Below, one piece after another: positions 33,870 to 45,300 of a DNA stretch of 64,000 nt (position 1 is the stretch's first letter; every line of letters begins with the position of its first letter). A program made the position numbers and the translations under genes. This DNA is from Congzhengia minquanensis (lineage in GTDB: Bacteria; Bacillota; Clostridia; UBA1381; UBA9506): positions 372,001-436,000 of the forward strand of contig NZ_JACRSU010000001.1 in the NCBI RefSeq assembly GCF_014384785.1, read 5' to 3'. The notes under the pieces were generated by a model. That model searched no databases, was not told the DNA's origin, and saw only the letters and a program-made list of their open reading frames with translations.

Positions 33870-36800
33870 CTAATCTGCGTAATCATAAACGACTACCGCA
33901 AGGTGCTGCGACCTCTGCGTATACAGCATCACCCTCGTATCTTCTTCCAGTAGAGAATGAAGTGAAGCAATCGGTTTTTTGATAATTTTATCTCCGGTGA
34001 CGTATAACAACGTGGGGATTTCATCGAACACAAACGTTTCACTGTTACCGCTGGAAGTGTTCATGCTCAGCTTATTCTCGCTGATTGACGTCATATTCCC
34101 GTATAGCAGCTTAAACGCAGTAAACGGCCAGTTGGGGTTCGTTCCCGCATTATAGAAGCTGCCGTCTGCCGAAGAATACGATTCGATCGGCTCGTCCTGA
34201 AAATCGAATACCCGTTCCAAGGCAACAACTTTTTCTCCGCTGGACTGGTAACGAACAATATCACCATGTCCAATTGCGTTAACCGGACGGATATAATTTT
34301 CAATTCCCTCTCCGAACGCTGAAGGTTTCAGCATCCATCTGTCACTGAGCCATTCCGGATGCTCTTGCTGAATCAGAAAAGAGTCATACATGTTCTCAAT
34401 GGTGGACGGAATAATCTGCTCTGCAGCCTTACCGGTTGAAATATCGTAACCATATAGTTTTAATGCCGTGGAGCCGTCTTCATCTACACAAGACACCGCC
34501 TTATCCACCACAATGCCGGGAGCATTATCGTTATTAATGGAAGTGAGCGATCCACCCATAATTGTTTGACGCTCGGTATAAAGCACAACAAACGCCGGGA
34601 AACCAAATTCGTCCTGCCCATAATATGCCGATTTGCCCTCAATGGGATTTTGATTGGGAAAAATTTGAGAAATGGTTCCAGCACGGAAATACATTTCAAA
34701 ATCTGCCTCTGCATTCACATAACTGTCCGTCGTTGGAATTTCAAATGCCAGTGTATTGCTCATAACAGGCAGCTTCATCATATTTCGGTCATAAATGCCG
34801 TTGACGCCCATAATATATTCGTGAGACGGCAGAACTTCAACATCAGACTTCACCATGCGTGAATCTGGCTCTAACTCAGGATAATAACGCTCTGTGTCTA
34901 GGAAGTTGATTTCACCCTCTGCATTGGTGCGATAGCGCACAAACAGATTCAGATAGTTTTCCTTCTCCACGCTGTCTCGAAAGTTCTGTCTTTTTAATTG
35001 CATTCCATCAACCTTAAGCTTTTGTGCAACCGGGAAAACCACAAATTTTCCATATTGGTCAAAAATACGAACATCAAGTTCATCCATACCCTGCTCTGAA
35101 AATCCCACAATTAAACCTAGCGTTTCTTTCTGATTTTCAAAATCGGCATTGCGCACCCAAAGCAAATCGTCGTACACGTCGAACACAAAAGTTCTTTCAT
35201 CACCTGTTAAAAGACCCTCCATTTCGCCGCGATGTGTTCTAAAATACTGCGATACGCCGCGAACTGTTCCATCAATCTTTATGCTTTCATCCGACAGTTC
35301 CTCAGCTACACCGGTAATTTGGTTTGATGCAAAATCAACAATGAGGCTTCGCTTATCTTCAGACTGGTATGCATAAACCGCATCATATTGGGACATTGCG
35401 GAAATATCGCTGTTTCGTCCCTGATTTTTCACAACAAAATAATCCGGTGTTTCCGCTTTAATGCGTACACCATTCATACCGTTTAAACTTACATAACCAT
35501 CTTCGTTAGAGGCTGTATCCAAAACAATGACCTCCGGACGGAAAATTTTAACCACATCCGCAATAAGATCACCGTTGTTGTCTATAAATTCTAAATAACC
35601 GTTTTCAGGTTTTAAATCATCCAATTTCCAACCTGGAAACGCCACGCCATTTAATAAAACACTAACGCCGGTTTTCCATTTTATGTTTTCCCGGTATCCG
35701 TCTTTCCAATAGGATAAGCTTCCATCCAACAGTTTCTCCATGCTTCCTGTGCGAACGGTGGTTATCATGTTTTTCTGCGTATCCGCCCAGAACAATTGGA
35801 TCGTATCTTTATCATCAATCTCAGTCAAATAATAAATCCGCTGTCCTAAATAATGCTGCACCGAATCAGTTGCGTCAACATACTTTTTATAATCAATCTG
35901 CACACATCCGTCGCTCATTTTAGTTGGTGCGGTCAGAGTCGTGACACAGTTTGCTGTTACGAGCCCGCTTTCCAATGTACAGCGGTAACGCGCCTCCATC
36001 AGTGTTTCATCCTTTTCATATTTCACAGCGCCATCGGGATAAAGCGTGTCCATTGACAAAACTTCCGATTTTAAACCATTGTATATTACGTAAGCGGCGC
36101 TGATTCGATTCAGTGGCTCGCCATACTCTGCCCCGGTGCCCCGAAGTAGCTTTAACTCATCAGATACGGAAATGATTCCCGCCGGATAGCCGCCCTTCGC
36201 CACATACCGCGGAGTGTAGCCCATGGCTGAAAGCAGAAGCTTTAAAAACTCTGTGGTTGTTACATAATCGTCGGGCCGAAACAGAGCGTCGCGGCTGACC
36301 TGTCCGGTGCGAACGCCAGCCGTAATCCAGGGATTTGCCCAGTGTTCCCGCGGGACGTCTGCAAATATTTCGTCTGTTTCTGCAGCGTTGTCAATTCCCG
36401 CAATTCCAACTGCAATTTTTGTGGCCTCTGACCTTGTCAAAAGATTATAAGGCGCAAACTTTGTGTTCGAAACGCCCTGCATAATGCCTAAATACTGCAA
36501 AAGCTGAACCGGCCCAACGTCGGCGGGGTCGTCTATATCAGTAAAGTTCCGCAGACCGCCCGCTTCCGCCATTTCGCCGAACACTTCAATTTCTGCCACA
36601 ACAAAATAACTGGGGCTTACAACACGAACATACCGATATGCGTCCGCAAGCTCAACTTTCACTGCAGTATGGCTCTTAAACTCCCCGGCTTCCAACCTTC
36701 TTCCAACATCGACCGTGGTTTCGAATTTCGGGTCGTTGGAAACCTGAATCAGCCAGCCCTGACGGTCTGCCGGCTGGTCGAAGTCCTGACGAGAATATGC

Positions 36801-37070
36801 ACGAATTTCACTGATATAATAAGGGGCGCCGAGGTCAACACCGATATATTCATAGCCGCCCCTTTTCCCCGTTAAAATTTCACTGCCCATTGACCAAGCT
36901 GTGTTTAAATCGCCGTCCGTTGCCATTTCCGGCACATAATTCTCGCCGAAATAAGAACTGGCCATAGCGGTTTTTCCAGCCGCCACATTCACTGCGGCAC
37001 TGACTTCCAAAGTGCCCATCATTGGAACGCAAAGCAGCGCACAGAGCAGGATTGTCATTATTCTTTTCAT
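33870..37070 (-). CDS. Secreted SLH-domain protein with N-terminal discoidin domain
   Basis: A 1066-residue exported protein. After a signal peptide (1-25, ending LEVSAA), residues 27-165 form an F5/8 type C (discoidin) carbohydrate-binding domain (NVAAGKTAMASSYFG, then MATDGDLNTAW). Residues about 175-335 contain two or three SLH repeats (ITAGVRTGQVSRDALFRPDDY and neighbours), which anchor it to the cell wall. The remaining 700 residues are beta-rich and of no family I recognise. It is the last gene of the minus-strand surface operon. A scaffold or polysaccharide-binding role is likely. Confidence 0.82.
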   Translation of the reverse strand: MKRIMTILLCALLCVPMMGTLEVSAAVNVAAGKTAMASSYFGENYVPEMATDGDLNTAWSMGSEILTGKRGGYEYIGVDLGAPYYISEIRAYSRQDFDQPADRQGWLIQVSNDPKFETTVDVGRRLEAGEFKSHTAVKVELADAYRYVRVVSPSYFVVAEIEVFGEMAEAGGLRNFTDIDDPADVGPVQLLQYLGIMQGVSNTKFAPYNLLTRSEATKIAVGIAGIDNAAETDEIFADVPREHWANPWITAGVRTGQVSRDALFRPDDYVTTTEFLKLLLSAMGYTPRYVAKGGYPAGIISVSDELKLLRGTGAEYGEPLNRISAAYVIYNGLKSEVLSMDTLYPDGAVKYEKDETLMEARYRCTLESGLVTANCVTTLTAPTKMSDGCVQIDYKKYVDATDSVQHYLGQRIYYLTEIDDKDTIQLFWADTQKNMITTVRTGSMEKLLDGSLSYWKDGYRENIKWKTGVSVLLNGVAFPGWKLDDLKPENGYLEFIDNNGDLIADVVKIFRPEVIVLDTASNEDGYVSLNGMNGVRIKAETPDYFVVKNQGRNSDISAMSQYDAVYAYQSEDKRSLIVDFASNQITGVAEELSDESIKIDGTVRGVSQYFRTHRGEMEGLLTGDERTFVFDVYDDLLWVRNADFENQKETLGLIVGFSEQGMDELDVRIFDQYGKFVVFPVAQKLKVDGMQLKRQNFRDSVEKENYLNLFVRYRTNAEGEINFLDTERYYPELEPDSRMVKSDVEVLPSHEYIMGVNGIYDRNMMKLPVMSNTLAFEIPTTDSYVNAEADFEMYFRAGTISQIFPNQNPIEGKSAYYGQDEFGFPAFVVLYTERQTIMGGSLTSINNDNAPGIVVDKAVSCVDEDGSTALKLYGYDISTGKAAEQIIPSTIENMYDSFLIQQEHPEWLSDRWMLKPSAFGEGIENYIRPVNAIGHGDIVRYQSSGEKVVALERVFDFQDEPIESYSSADGSFYNAGTNPNWPFTAFKLLYGNMTSISENKLSMNTSSGNSETFVFDEIPTLLYVTGDKIIKKPIASLHSLLEEDTRVMLYTQRSQHLAVVVYDYAD

Positions 37071-37097
37071 GGTTTTATTGTATCCTCCTTTTCGCCG

Positions 37098-38894
37098 CTA
37101 TTGTTCGATATAATTCATAAGCCGCGATAAAACAACCGCCGCCTGTGCTCTTGTGGTACCGTCCTGCGGACCGAATCTTCCGTCATCGTAGCCACCGACT
37201 ATGCCAATCATGCTGAGCGACTGCACGGCTGCTAATGCATATTCGCTGACAGCCTCGCTGTCTGCAAACTGCAGTTCTTCAGTTACCGTAGGCAATTTTT
37301 CATTCATTTCCAACAGCTTCAGACAAATTACCACCATATCCTGGCGGGTAATATTTCTGCCTGTACCGAATTCCGCGTCGCTGATACCATTGATCAGTCC
37401 ACTGGAAAATGCGGCAGCAACATACGGATAGAACCAATCCGACGGCGCGCAGTCTGAAAACGCCATGTCGGCTGTGCCTGCCGGAAGTTTAAATGCGCAG
37501 GTAATCAGCTTTACAAATTCTTCCCGAGTTATCTGCCTGTTTGGTTCAAAGCTTTTACTGTCCACGCCAGCGACAATCCCCTGCTCTGCAAGGTCATAAA
37601 TTGCCTCCTGCGCCCATGGCACGCTGTCAAGATCGCCAAACTCCGGCCGGTTATCTACTGGGGGTGTATCCGGCTCAACAGGGTCTTTAGAATTATCTGT
37701 TATCGGACGGTTATACGTCCCGCCGTTTTTGTTTCCAGAGCCGCCGCCGGAACCACCACCGCCGGAGCTTCCGCCCGAACTACCGCCTGAATTATCATCA
37801 GAATTGCCCTTATTCTTCGCAATCTCCTCTGCGATTGAAAGAATATAGTCGCCCATGCCGTCTAAATAATTGTCAATGCTTTTTGTGTCCACATAGGGCG
37901 CAATCTCATCAAACGTCACGTTAAGCTTTCGAATTGCCTCTGTGTCCACACCCAGCACATCGGCATGGCACGAAAGCATATTGCTCACATCAGCATATGT
38001 ACCGTTCCAAATCACAGAAAGATAAATACCCTTTTGCAGCTGGGTACAGAACTTCTCCGCACTGTCAGCCGGCAAGGTAAGTTTGCCGATAACTTCGGCC
38101 GCTTTGTCCGCATTGGTCATTTCTCCGAAAATGGCAGGCATTAGCATGCCGTATTTGTCAATTGCAGATATCAGCGCTTTTTTGTCTTTTTTCGCTGCCG
38201 CGTCAAACACAACTGCGACTTTCAGGCAGGCATAAACATCGTCAAGCGTGGCAATTTGCTGCGGAGCTTTGTCTAAAAGCCCTGCTTCGCCTGCACTGCG
38301 TGCCAGAACAAAAGCTGCGCCGAAGCTGTCTTCCTTGCCTGAAATTTCCGGAACTGACGAAAGGTTCAGCGTGTCTGTTTCTTCGCTGTATTTGCGAAGA
38401 ACCGCCGCAAACTGTTCCTGGCTGACTGTGCGAAACGCTTCCGTACACTGACGAATAATGTCCGGGTCGGTATTTTTATAGCTGAATTCCGCCTTTGATA
38501 CAGTGCCGCCGGGGGCCGTGACCGTTATAATAATCTGATAAACACCAAACGGCATTTGGTCTGTGATGCGAAACGTGAAGAAAAAGGGAGCAGGTTTGTT
38601 TAAGTCATTCACAAGTCCAACACGGCTATCTGCAAACCGAATAGCCTGTTCCATTTCCGTTTCTGTAAGATTTTTTGTAATATCAAATCCCGGGTTGACT
38701 ACTAACAGCTGTATCCGGCTTCCCGGAACAACTGCCTGGCCGGTTCCCGCTGTTCCGCTGATGGTAATTGCTCCGTCCTGCGAATGAAATGTAAGCGCAG
38801 ACGCAAGGTCTGTTTCATTTTCCGCAAACGCGGGACACACAAACCCCATCAATGCCGTGGCAAGCAAAACCGCAATCAAGCTCCTTAGTCTCAT
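37098..38894 (-). CDS. SLH-anchored surface protein with Gly/Ser linker
   Basis: A 598-residue exported protein. Signal peptide 1-25 (ending CPAFAEN), then an N-terminal beta module (about 30-150) shared with the neighbouring 225-residue protein, then a helical middle (about 155-365). A Gly/Ser-rich linker (GGSSGGSSGGGGSGGG, about 372-390) leads to three C-terminal SLH repeats (about 415-598), including the ITREEFVKLI and TTRAQAAVVLSRL motifs. The start at 38894 follows GGAGG. It is wall-anchored and presents the N-terminal modules; the ligand is unknown. Confidence 0.85.
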   Translation of the reverse strand: MRLRSLIAVLLATALMGFVCPAFAENETDLASALTFHSQDGAITISGTAGTGQAVVPGSRIQLLVVNPGFDITKNLTETEMEQAIRFADSRVGLVNDLNKPAPFFFTFRITDQMPFGVYQIIITVTAPGGTVSKAEFSYKNTDPDIIRQCTEAFRTVSQEQFAAVLRKYSEETDTLNLSSVPEISGKEDSFGAAFVLARSAGEAGLLDKAPQQIATLDDVYACLKVAVVFDAAAKKDKKALISAIDKYGMLMPAIFGEMTNADKAAEVIGKLTLPADSAEKFCTQLQKGIYLSVIWNGTYADVSNMLSCHADVLGVDTEAIRKLNVTFDEIAPYVDTKSIDNYLDGMGDYILSIAEEIAKNKGNSDDNSGGSSGGSSGGGGSGGGSGNKNGGTYNRPITDNSKDPVEPDTPPVDNRPEFGDLDSVPWAQEAIYDLAEQGIVAGVDSKSFEPNRQITREEFVKLITCAFKLPAGTADMAFSDCAPSDWFYPYVAAAFSSGLINGISDAEFGTGRNITRQDMVVICLKLLEMNEKLPTVTEELQFADSEAVSEYALAAVQSLSMIGIVGGYDDGRFGPQDGTTRAQAAVVLSRLMNYIEQ

Positions 38895-38924
38895 AATTTG
38901 TCCTCCATCCGGAAGCTGTTCCAA

Positions 38925-39602
38925 TTAGTTGCCTTTGGTGCAAAGGCCGCGTATCATGGGTTCTATGCTTCCTAAATCCTTGAGTAAAAATGCTTTCACC
39001 GTACAGCCAGAAACTGACTCCGGCAGATTAGAAAGTGTTGCGCGCAGTTCTGTTTCACCATTTTCAGAGCGCACTACGCTTCCTGTTTTCACTTCTTTCA
39101 GCATGTTATCTTCATAAAGTGCAATGAGGATAACCGGCTCTTTCTCCATGTTGCCTTTTAAAACAGCCACTGCGCTGATAGAACCACCCGGGGTCATTTT
39201 CTGGTCAAACAGAAACCGGCGGATGTTGCTGTCGCTGTTATTCGGCCAGACATATTCATCTTCTGCGGAGCCGACTTCTACGCCGTTCACGCTGACACGG
39301 AAAGTGTAGGTTCCCAGCGGACACTCGTCTTTCATTTTTACACAGAATTCATATGCGCCGTTTACATCATTTTTTGCATCCATGTAATATAAATCTTCAA
39401 TAAAAGCGCCTTCATACATTGGCGAATATACCAAAAGCAGAACGCGTGAGCCCGCTTCTGCCTCTCCCCTTACGAAAAAGGAGTCGGATGTTTTGTCATA
39501 GGTCAGGTTAAACGCCGGAGCCTCGGCATGCACTGCAGAAACCCCTGAGAAGAGTAACGTAAAAGCAAATAGGAAAATTAACGCACACCGTTTTATTTTC
39601 AT
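38925..39602 (-). CDS. Small secreted beta-module protein
   Basis: A 225-residue exported protein with a signal peptide (1-27, ending AVHAEAPA). Residues 28-150 resemble the N-terminal module of the next protein (shared pattern: GEAEAGSRVLLLVYSP, later PLGTYTFRVSVNG and a PNNSDSNIRRFL end). The tail GCTVKAFLLKDLGSIEPM resembles the VKAF-W end motif of clostridial surface proteins. It has no SLH or catalytic domain. Its ATG overlaps the stop of the discoidin gene by one base (TAATG). Confidence 0.72.
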   Translation of the reverse strand: MKIKRCALIFLFAFTLLFSGVSAVHAEAPAFNLTYDKTSDSFFVRGEAEAGSRVLLLVYSPMYEGAFIEDLYYMDAKNDVNGAYEFCVKMKDECPLGTYTFRVSVNGVEVGSAEDEYVWPNNSDSNIRRFLFDQKMTPGGSISAVAVLKGNMEKEPVILIALYEDNMLKEVKTGSVVRSENGETELRATLSNLPESVSGCTVKAFLLKDLGSIEPMIRGLCTKGN

Positions 39603-42355
39603 TATTCTGCCCCCTCTGCTGCAAATAAGTCTTTGGAGTCTACAACCATCATTGCGTTATTGAAACCATCCACCAGCACCGCACTGAAGCGAACCGTGCC
39701 TGTGGGCAGCGTTATTTCTGCGCTCAGCGGTCCTGAGGTTCCCACGTCCGGAACAGGCGTTTTAGCACAGCGAACCGCTGTCATAAATCCGTCTGCGTCA
39801 TAACCGGCAAGAATCATCACAAAGTCAGAGGTTTCCAGTCGTGCATAGTTTGTGATAGAAACTGAAGCGGAATAGGTTTTTCCTGCTTCAATTGTTTCCG
39901 CCGTAGTGCCGCTTTCTTTTTCCGTAATGTTCCACTGGCCGAAATCGGTTTCCGCTTTTGAGAGCACACGAATTTCCTTGATATAACTCGGGTAGTCTGC
40001 CGGACCGGTAATCTGAATCGCAATATAGCGATATTTTTTTGCTGCGGGAAGTTCATATCTCCAGGTTGTGCCTTCCGGTACGCCGCCTTCGTTTGCCGCA
40101 GGCGTTGCAGAAATAGTTTCCATCTGCGCTACCGGCAGGTTAGCAACGCTGCCCAAAAGGGTGATATTCCCCAGGTCATAAGCCGACCAACCCTGCACTT
40201 CCGTACGGGAGGGAAGTTCTAAAGCGCTGATGTCATAGAAGTTTAAAAGGTCAATTTTATAAAAATAGGTTCCGCTTGCAGGAGCAAATGCCAAAGCTGC
40301 CGTTGCTTCGTTTCCATCATTTATATTTTTTGCTTCAAAACCGCCGCCGTTTTCTTCGTTATAAAATTTCAAGCCCTCGGTGTATGTAACCGGCTTGCCT
40401 GCTGCAATGTTCACATCTGTTGCCTCGGGAACATTTGCCTTTTTACCGAACACGCGCAGTTCTGCGCAGGCAAACATGTAGTTTCCCGGTGTTGTGCCCG
40501 AAAGGGTGATGTAGCGGAACCGCTGCGGCGTTTCCGGTGTGTATTGAATGATTTCTCCATCCTCAATCGCATCAATTCCACCGGGGACTGTTGTAAGCGC
40601 AGTCATTTGCGCGGCAGGAACTTTCGTGGTACTGCCCGAGATGGTAACACCTCCCAGCTCCCAGCCCGTATCAATTTTTGCACGGGCTTCCAATTCAATT
40701 TTGCTGACGTCATAATAATCGCCTAAATCAACACGCAGTTCATAGGGCGTGCCGCCTTCTTTTCCGCCAAACGCTGTAAATGTAGCGGTATCTCCGTCCA
40801 CCATTTTTGCAGGGCCGAATGCTTCTAAGTTACTTAAAAAGTCTAAATCGCCTTCCCAACTCATATCTTTGTTCAGTGCAACATTGCTATCTTCCTCAAT
40901 GGGAGGTTCTGTTGACGGCTCTTTTCCAAACACGCTGAATTCCGCGCAGGCAAACATATATACATCATCAACACTTCCACTGATGGAAATAAACTGGTAA
41001 TTCTTTTCTTTCGGCAATTCAAATGTCCAGGTTTCACCGGCTTTCATTGCATTTACTTCCCATGAACCCGGCGTGTTGCAGATAGGTTCCATGCTGTCTA
41101 ACGTTTTTCCGCCGGAAATTGCCATATTTGAAAGGTCGCTTGCGGCAAATCCAGAAGCTGCGGCGCGTGCCGTCACTTCAATTTTGCTGACACTGTACAA
41201 TTTTTCTAAATCCAGCACAGCATTAAATTCAAAGGGATCGGCAGTAAGGCTTGCAATTGCAGCAAAGGTATTTGTATCGCCGTCTGTCATTCTGTCGATT
41301 GTACAGCCGTGATTCTGATATTCTCCAGCAACAGTTGCAACTTTGCCCTGTGAAACATTTGTTACTTCCGTTACAGGCGGTTCGGTAGACGGTTCTGTTC
41401 CAAATGCCCGGAACTCTGCAAAGAAAAGATCTGAAACGGCACCTAAGCACACACCGCTGAGTCTCAATTTGCGGTAATTTTTCACTGCAGGCAAATCAAA
41501 TCCCCACACGGTACCGGCGGTAATTTCCCCGGTCCAGTGTGCCGGCGAGATGCAAATTTCTTCAACGTCGCCGGATTCTGTCACACCAGAAACGGTGATG
41601 GCATACATATTCCAGTTTGTACCCCATTCATGACATACCAGTTCAACGCGCGAAATGCTGTAAGTTTTTTCCAAGTCTATGGTCATACCGTATTCATAAT
41701 CAACGCCCGGCGTTTGCTTGATACCACCGCGTGTGCTGATGTCGCCGTCTATTAACTTATCCAGGCTGTCAATCAAGGTATAGTCCGCATCCGGGGTGAG
41801 CTGCTTACCCTGTGCAACGTTTGTTGCTTCCGTCACAGGCGGCTCGGTTGACGCTTCTGTTCCGAAAGCGCGCCATTCTGCGCAGGCAAAAGCAGCAATT
41901 GATGCGCCGCTGAGTTTTAAATAACGGTAATTTTTTGTCTGAGGCAAATCATAGCCCCATACCTGGCCGCCGGTGATCTTGTTTTCCCAGCGGGGAGGCG
42001 TTGTACAGATTTCTTCTAATGCACCAGCTTCTGTCACACCGGAAACGGTTACTGCATCTAAGTCATAAGCCGCAGAATCTCCTGCACGCGCAACCAGCTC
42101 AATGCGGCTGATGCTGTAAACCTTCTCTAAATCCATTGTCAGGCTAAACTCTACAGCCGGGTCGCCGCCGATAAGGGCACCCATGGTATTAACATCGCCA
42201 TCTGTCATGTTGTTATATGCACCGGCATTTGTATATTCTCCGTCTGGTGTAATATTCTTGCCCAGCGCCACATTGACCGGCTCTTCTGCGACAGCGAGGA
42301 TACTCATTGATAGCATCATCGCAAAAGTTAAAAATAAACTGAAAAACTTTTTCAT
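39602..42355 (-). CDS. Secreted protein of five tandem discoidin-like repeats
   Basis: A 917-residue exported protein. After the signal peptide (1-23) come five related modules of about 140-155 residues starting near residues 28, 178, 328, 483 and 650. Each opens with an N-x-A-x-G/N-K motif, has an xDGDxxT calcium-loop motif, a Y-x-[IV]-S strand and a final F-A-C/F-A-E-x-R-x-F-G strand. They are separated by STEPPVTE-type linkers. The last 110 residues form another beta domain. The repeats resemble F5/8 type C carbohydrate-binding modules. No catalytic residues or anchor are seen. It is probably multivalent glycan binding. Confidence 0.82.
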   Translation of the reverse strand: MKKFFSLFLTFAMMLSMSILAVAEEPVNVALGKNITPDGEYTNAGAYNNMTDGDVNTMGALIGGDPAVEFSLTMDLEKVYSISRIELVARAGDSAAYDLDAVTVSGVTEAGALEEICTTPPRWENKITGGQVWGYDLPQTKNYRYLKLSGASIAAFACAEWRAFGTEASTEPPVTEATNVAQGKQLTPDADYTLIDSLDKLIDGDISTRGGIKQTPGVDYEYGMTIDLEKTYSISRVELVCHEWGTNWNMYAITVSGVTESGDVEEICISPAHWTGEITAGTVWGFDLPAVKNYRKLRLSGVCLGAVSDLFFAEFRAFGTEPSTEPPVTEVTNVSQGKVATVAGEYQNHGCTIDRMTDGDTNTFAAIASLTADPFEFNAVLDLEKLYSVSKIEVTARAAASGFAASDLSNMAISGGKTLDSMEPICNTPGSWEVNAMKAGETWTFELPKEKNYQFISISGSVDDVYMFACAEFSVFGKEPSTEPPIEEDSNVALNKDMSWEGDLDFLSNLEAFGPAKMVDGDTATFTAFGGKEGGTPYELRVDLGDYYDVSKIELEARAKIDTGWELGGVTISGSTTKVPAAQMTALTTVPGGIDAIEDGEIIQYTPETPQRFRYITLSGTTPGNYMFACAELRVFGKKANVPEATDVNIAAGKPVTYTEGLKFYNEENGGGFEAKNINDGNEATAALAFAPASGTYFYKIDLLNFYDISALELPSRTEVQGWSAYDLGNITLLGSVANLPVAQMETISATPAANEGGVPEGTTWRYELPAAKKYRYIAIQITGPADYPSYIKEIRVLSKAETDFGQWNITEKESGTTAETIEAGKTYSASVSITNYARLETSDFVMILAGYDADGFMTAVRCAKTPVPDVGTSGPLSAEITLPTGTVRFSAVLVDGFNNAMMVVDSKDLFAAEGAE

Positions 42356-42371
42356 GAAATAAAGTCCCTCC

Positions 42372-45300
42372 TTAATATTTTTTGAAATTCACTATTTCAA
42401 TTCCGAAATCGGAATTGTCAAAGCCTGCATATCCACCGGCATAATTCAGATTTGTAAATGTGTTCGCCACAACTGCGCCGTTTAATGTTACAACTGCCTG
42501 TGTTCTGCCGTCTTGTCTTGAAAGTTTTAGTTCCAGCGTGTTCTCTGCGTTATATTTTACCGGGAATGCCACTGCAGTCAGCTTTGTTTTCACACCGGAT
42601 ATCACTTCATAAAGCGTTCCTGCATTGCCGGAAACATCAATTTGCAGGCGGCTGTCACCTAAATTCATACAGTTAGTTTTAACGTCTGAACGGTTCGCAC
42701 CAAACAAAACAGAAAAACTGTTCACATCGTTAGACGTTATGGGCCGGAACTTTATTTGAAGCGTTTCGCCGTCTTGTGCCGCAAGTTTGTTCATATAAGG
42801 TACTTTTCCTGCAGTCAGCAGTGTTCCGCCGCTAGGCATTGCCGTTACGCAGTTCTCCTGCGCCGAAAAGGTTGCCCAGCCGTCAGCCTGCTCCGGGTCA
42901 CCTTCAACTGCGCGGACCGTCCAAAATTCATAGCGCTGTGCTTCTTTGCAATAAACCGGAAGCTTAAAGTCCTTTGTAAGGTCTGCTTTGTCAGTTTGTG
43001 CTGCAATAATGGCGCTGCCTGAAGGCGTTACCTCCAGTTTAACCGACGACAAATCTGTTCCGAACGGAACGTAAAGCGTTGCAGTGTGGCTATCGCGGTC
43101 AATCTCTGTCCGCGTGGCTGCCGCCGCATGAACATAGGCGATACCCGCGTCGTATTTCGCGTTTGCAAACTTGCTGTAAGCCTCTTCTAAGCGAATTACT
43201 AACCGAAGCTGCTCTGCATCGGTTTTCGCGGTTTCCGCCTCTTGTTTCATTGCCTTAAATTCCGTGGCAAACTCCTGCACGCTTTGTGCCGGATAGGTAT
43301 CAAGCACACGGCCTGTTACCGCGCCGTTTAAAATTTTAATGCATACTGCGTCGGAGAGGTCCTCCCCATCTACCGAAACCTTTGCATTTTCCAGCGCCGA
43401 TTGACAAAACGCCAGCATGTCTTTTAAGTCCATCCGATAAAAAGCGCTGCTTGTGTCGTTTATTACATTGCGCAGTTCAATCATACGTTCAAGTTTATCT
43501 GCCATTCCCGCAGAATTCATATTTTCATAGGCGGTTTGCAGCTGATAGCGGAATTTTATTGGATACTGTCCCGGCAAATTGCCGAAAGAACCGTTATTCA
43601 GCACATTTTCCGCTACTTTGTTCAGCGACAGAATGTTGGTGTCAATCAAACCGCCCTCAAGGATATCAAGATACCGCGACCGCTCGTCCGGAAGACGCAG
43701 CTTGCCCGCAGGAACCCGTTCACGCAGCTTTTCATAACCAGGTTCAAGGCCGGCGTTTTGAATTACCGTATATGCCTCTTCCCCGGGCTGTCCCGGAAGG
43801 AAGACCTTCACCGGGTCGAACTGGTTGTTCACGCCGCGGTAACGCACAGCGTCATGGGTGCCGTAGGTGTTGCTCATTGTGTTGTTCTGAATGGTGTCCG
43901 TCCAGACGTGCCAGTTTAAAAAAGCGTCCTCCTGCACGTTGTTATCCCAGGTTGAATTGGAAGAACCCTCGTCCGGATAGAATGAAGCGTTTCCGGTAAA
44001 AAGATTTTTCACATAGTTATTGGTCACTTTCGAGCCGTTCTGGTCGGAAAGTGTATAAATGCCGCCGCCGTCGCTTAAATACTGGCAGGCGTCCACAATC
44101 AGGTTATGTGAAATATTATTATTTTTCGTTCCTCTGTTTGTCATGTTCCAACCCCAGCCGCTGGCAATTCCGGAATATGGCACTTCATAAATTTCGTTGT
44201 GCAGAATACTTAAAGCTTCATTATAATTGCCGCTGATTCCGCCGCCGCCGTAAATCGTGTCGTCCACTCTGGTCAAATAGTTATTTGAAACCGTGTTGTT
44301 TTTGTTAATCTGCGCCACAGCTTCCAGCTTTACGTCCGGCGTAAACGCCCAGGCGCCTGAAAGTGCAAAGCTTGTGGCATCAGTGGTACGAATCATCATG
44401 TAGCGGTATTTCTCTTTTGTGTTAACGGGGTAAGCCGCAACATGATCTGCCGGCGACGTTTGCACCGCAATAGTTTCATAGTCGGCAAAGGTTCTGTCGT
44501 TGGATAGCAAGATTTCAAATCCGCTTCTTTGAGGCTTGCTCACTGCCGCCGGATCAAAGGCAAGCACGATTTTGTCAATGGAATAAGGTTTGTCAAAATC
44601 ATAGCGAAGCCAGGTTCTTTCTCCCTGAGCCGGAGCGTCGGGGTCTCCCGACCAAGTGACGCCGTATGGATATTTTTCCGAATCGACCCAGAACTGACTA
44701 CCCAATACTGCAGACAGCGTGTGGTCTTGATCCGGGCCGTAATACGATGCGGTAAGCCGCTCCGACCCGTTAATTAAATTCCACTGTGCCGTTTCAGACG
44801 GTCGATTGTTTTTGCTGCTGTTTACAATTCCGTCGTTTCCACCGTGGTAGGCCCGTCCTGAAACGATACCCGCGTTTCCGATATCTGAAAATGCGTTTCC
44901 GTTCACAACGGTGTTTTCTACCGCATTTTCCAACACTAATCCAGAAGAGGCAAACCCAAAGAAAGTGTTATCTTCAAAAGCTATTCCATCGCCGCGGTTC
45001 ACCTCAATTGCACCGGGAATATAATCGAAAAAGTCTGTATACTGGTTTAATTTTTGCTGCTGGTAAAGCAGAATGCCCGCCTCGCCTGGATAGTGCCAGG
45101 TGGTGTGCGCAAATTTAATGCCCTCAAAACTGATATTTTTTGCCTTATCTCCATTTGTGTCGCCTGTGACACGCACAAGCTTCTCCAGCTTCGGCGCAAT
45201 GACCTGGGCCTGCACCATATTTTCTCCCTCACGGGGCATATAATAAAGCATTTGTGTTTTACGGTTATAATAAAATTCGCCGGGCCTGTCCAAAAGCTCC

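Noticed and set aside
37740..37800. Short tandem repeats as a mobile or CRISPR-like repeat
   Set aside because: They encode the Gly/Ser linker of the SLH protein and stay in frame.
43382..43999. A 205-residue plus-strand frame inside the beta-helix gene
   Set aside because: Antisense to a long, domain-rich secreted protein. Arg/Pro/Cys-rich composition typical of a shadow frame.
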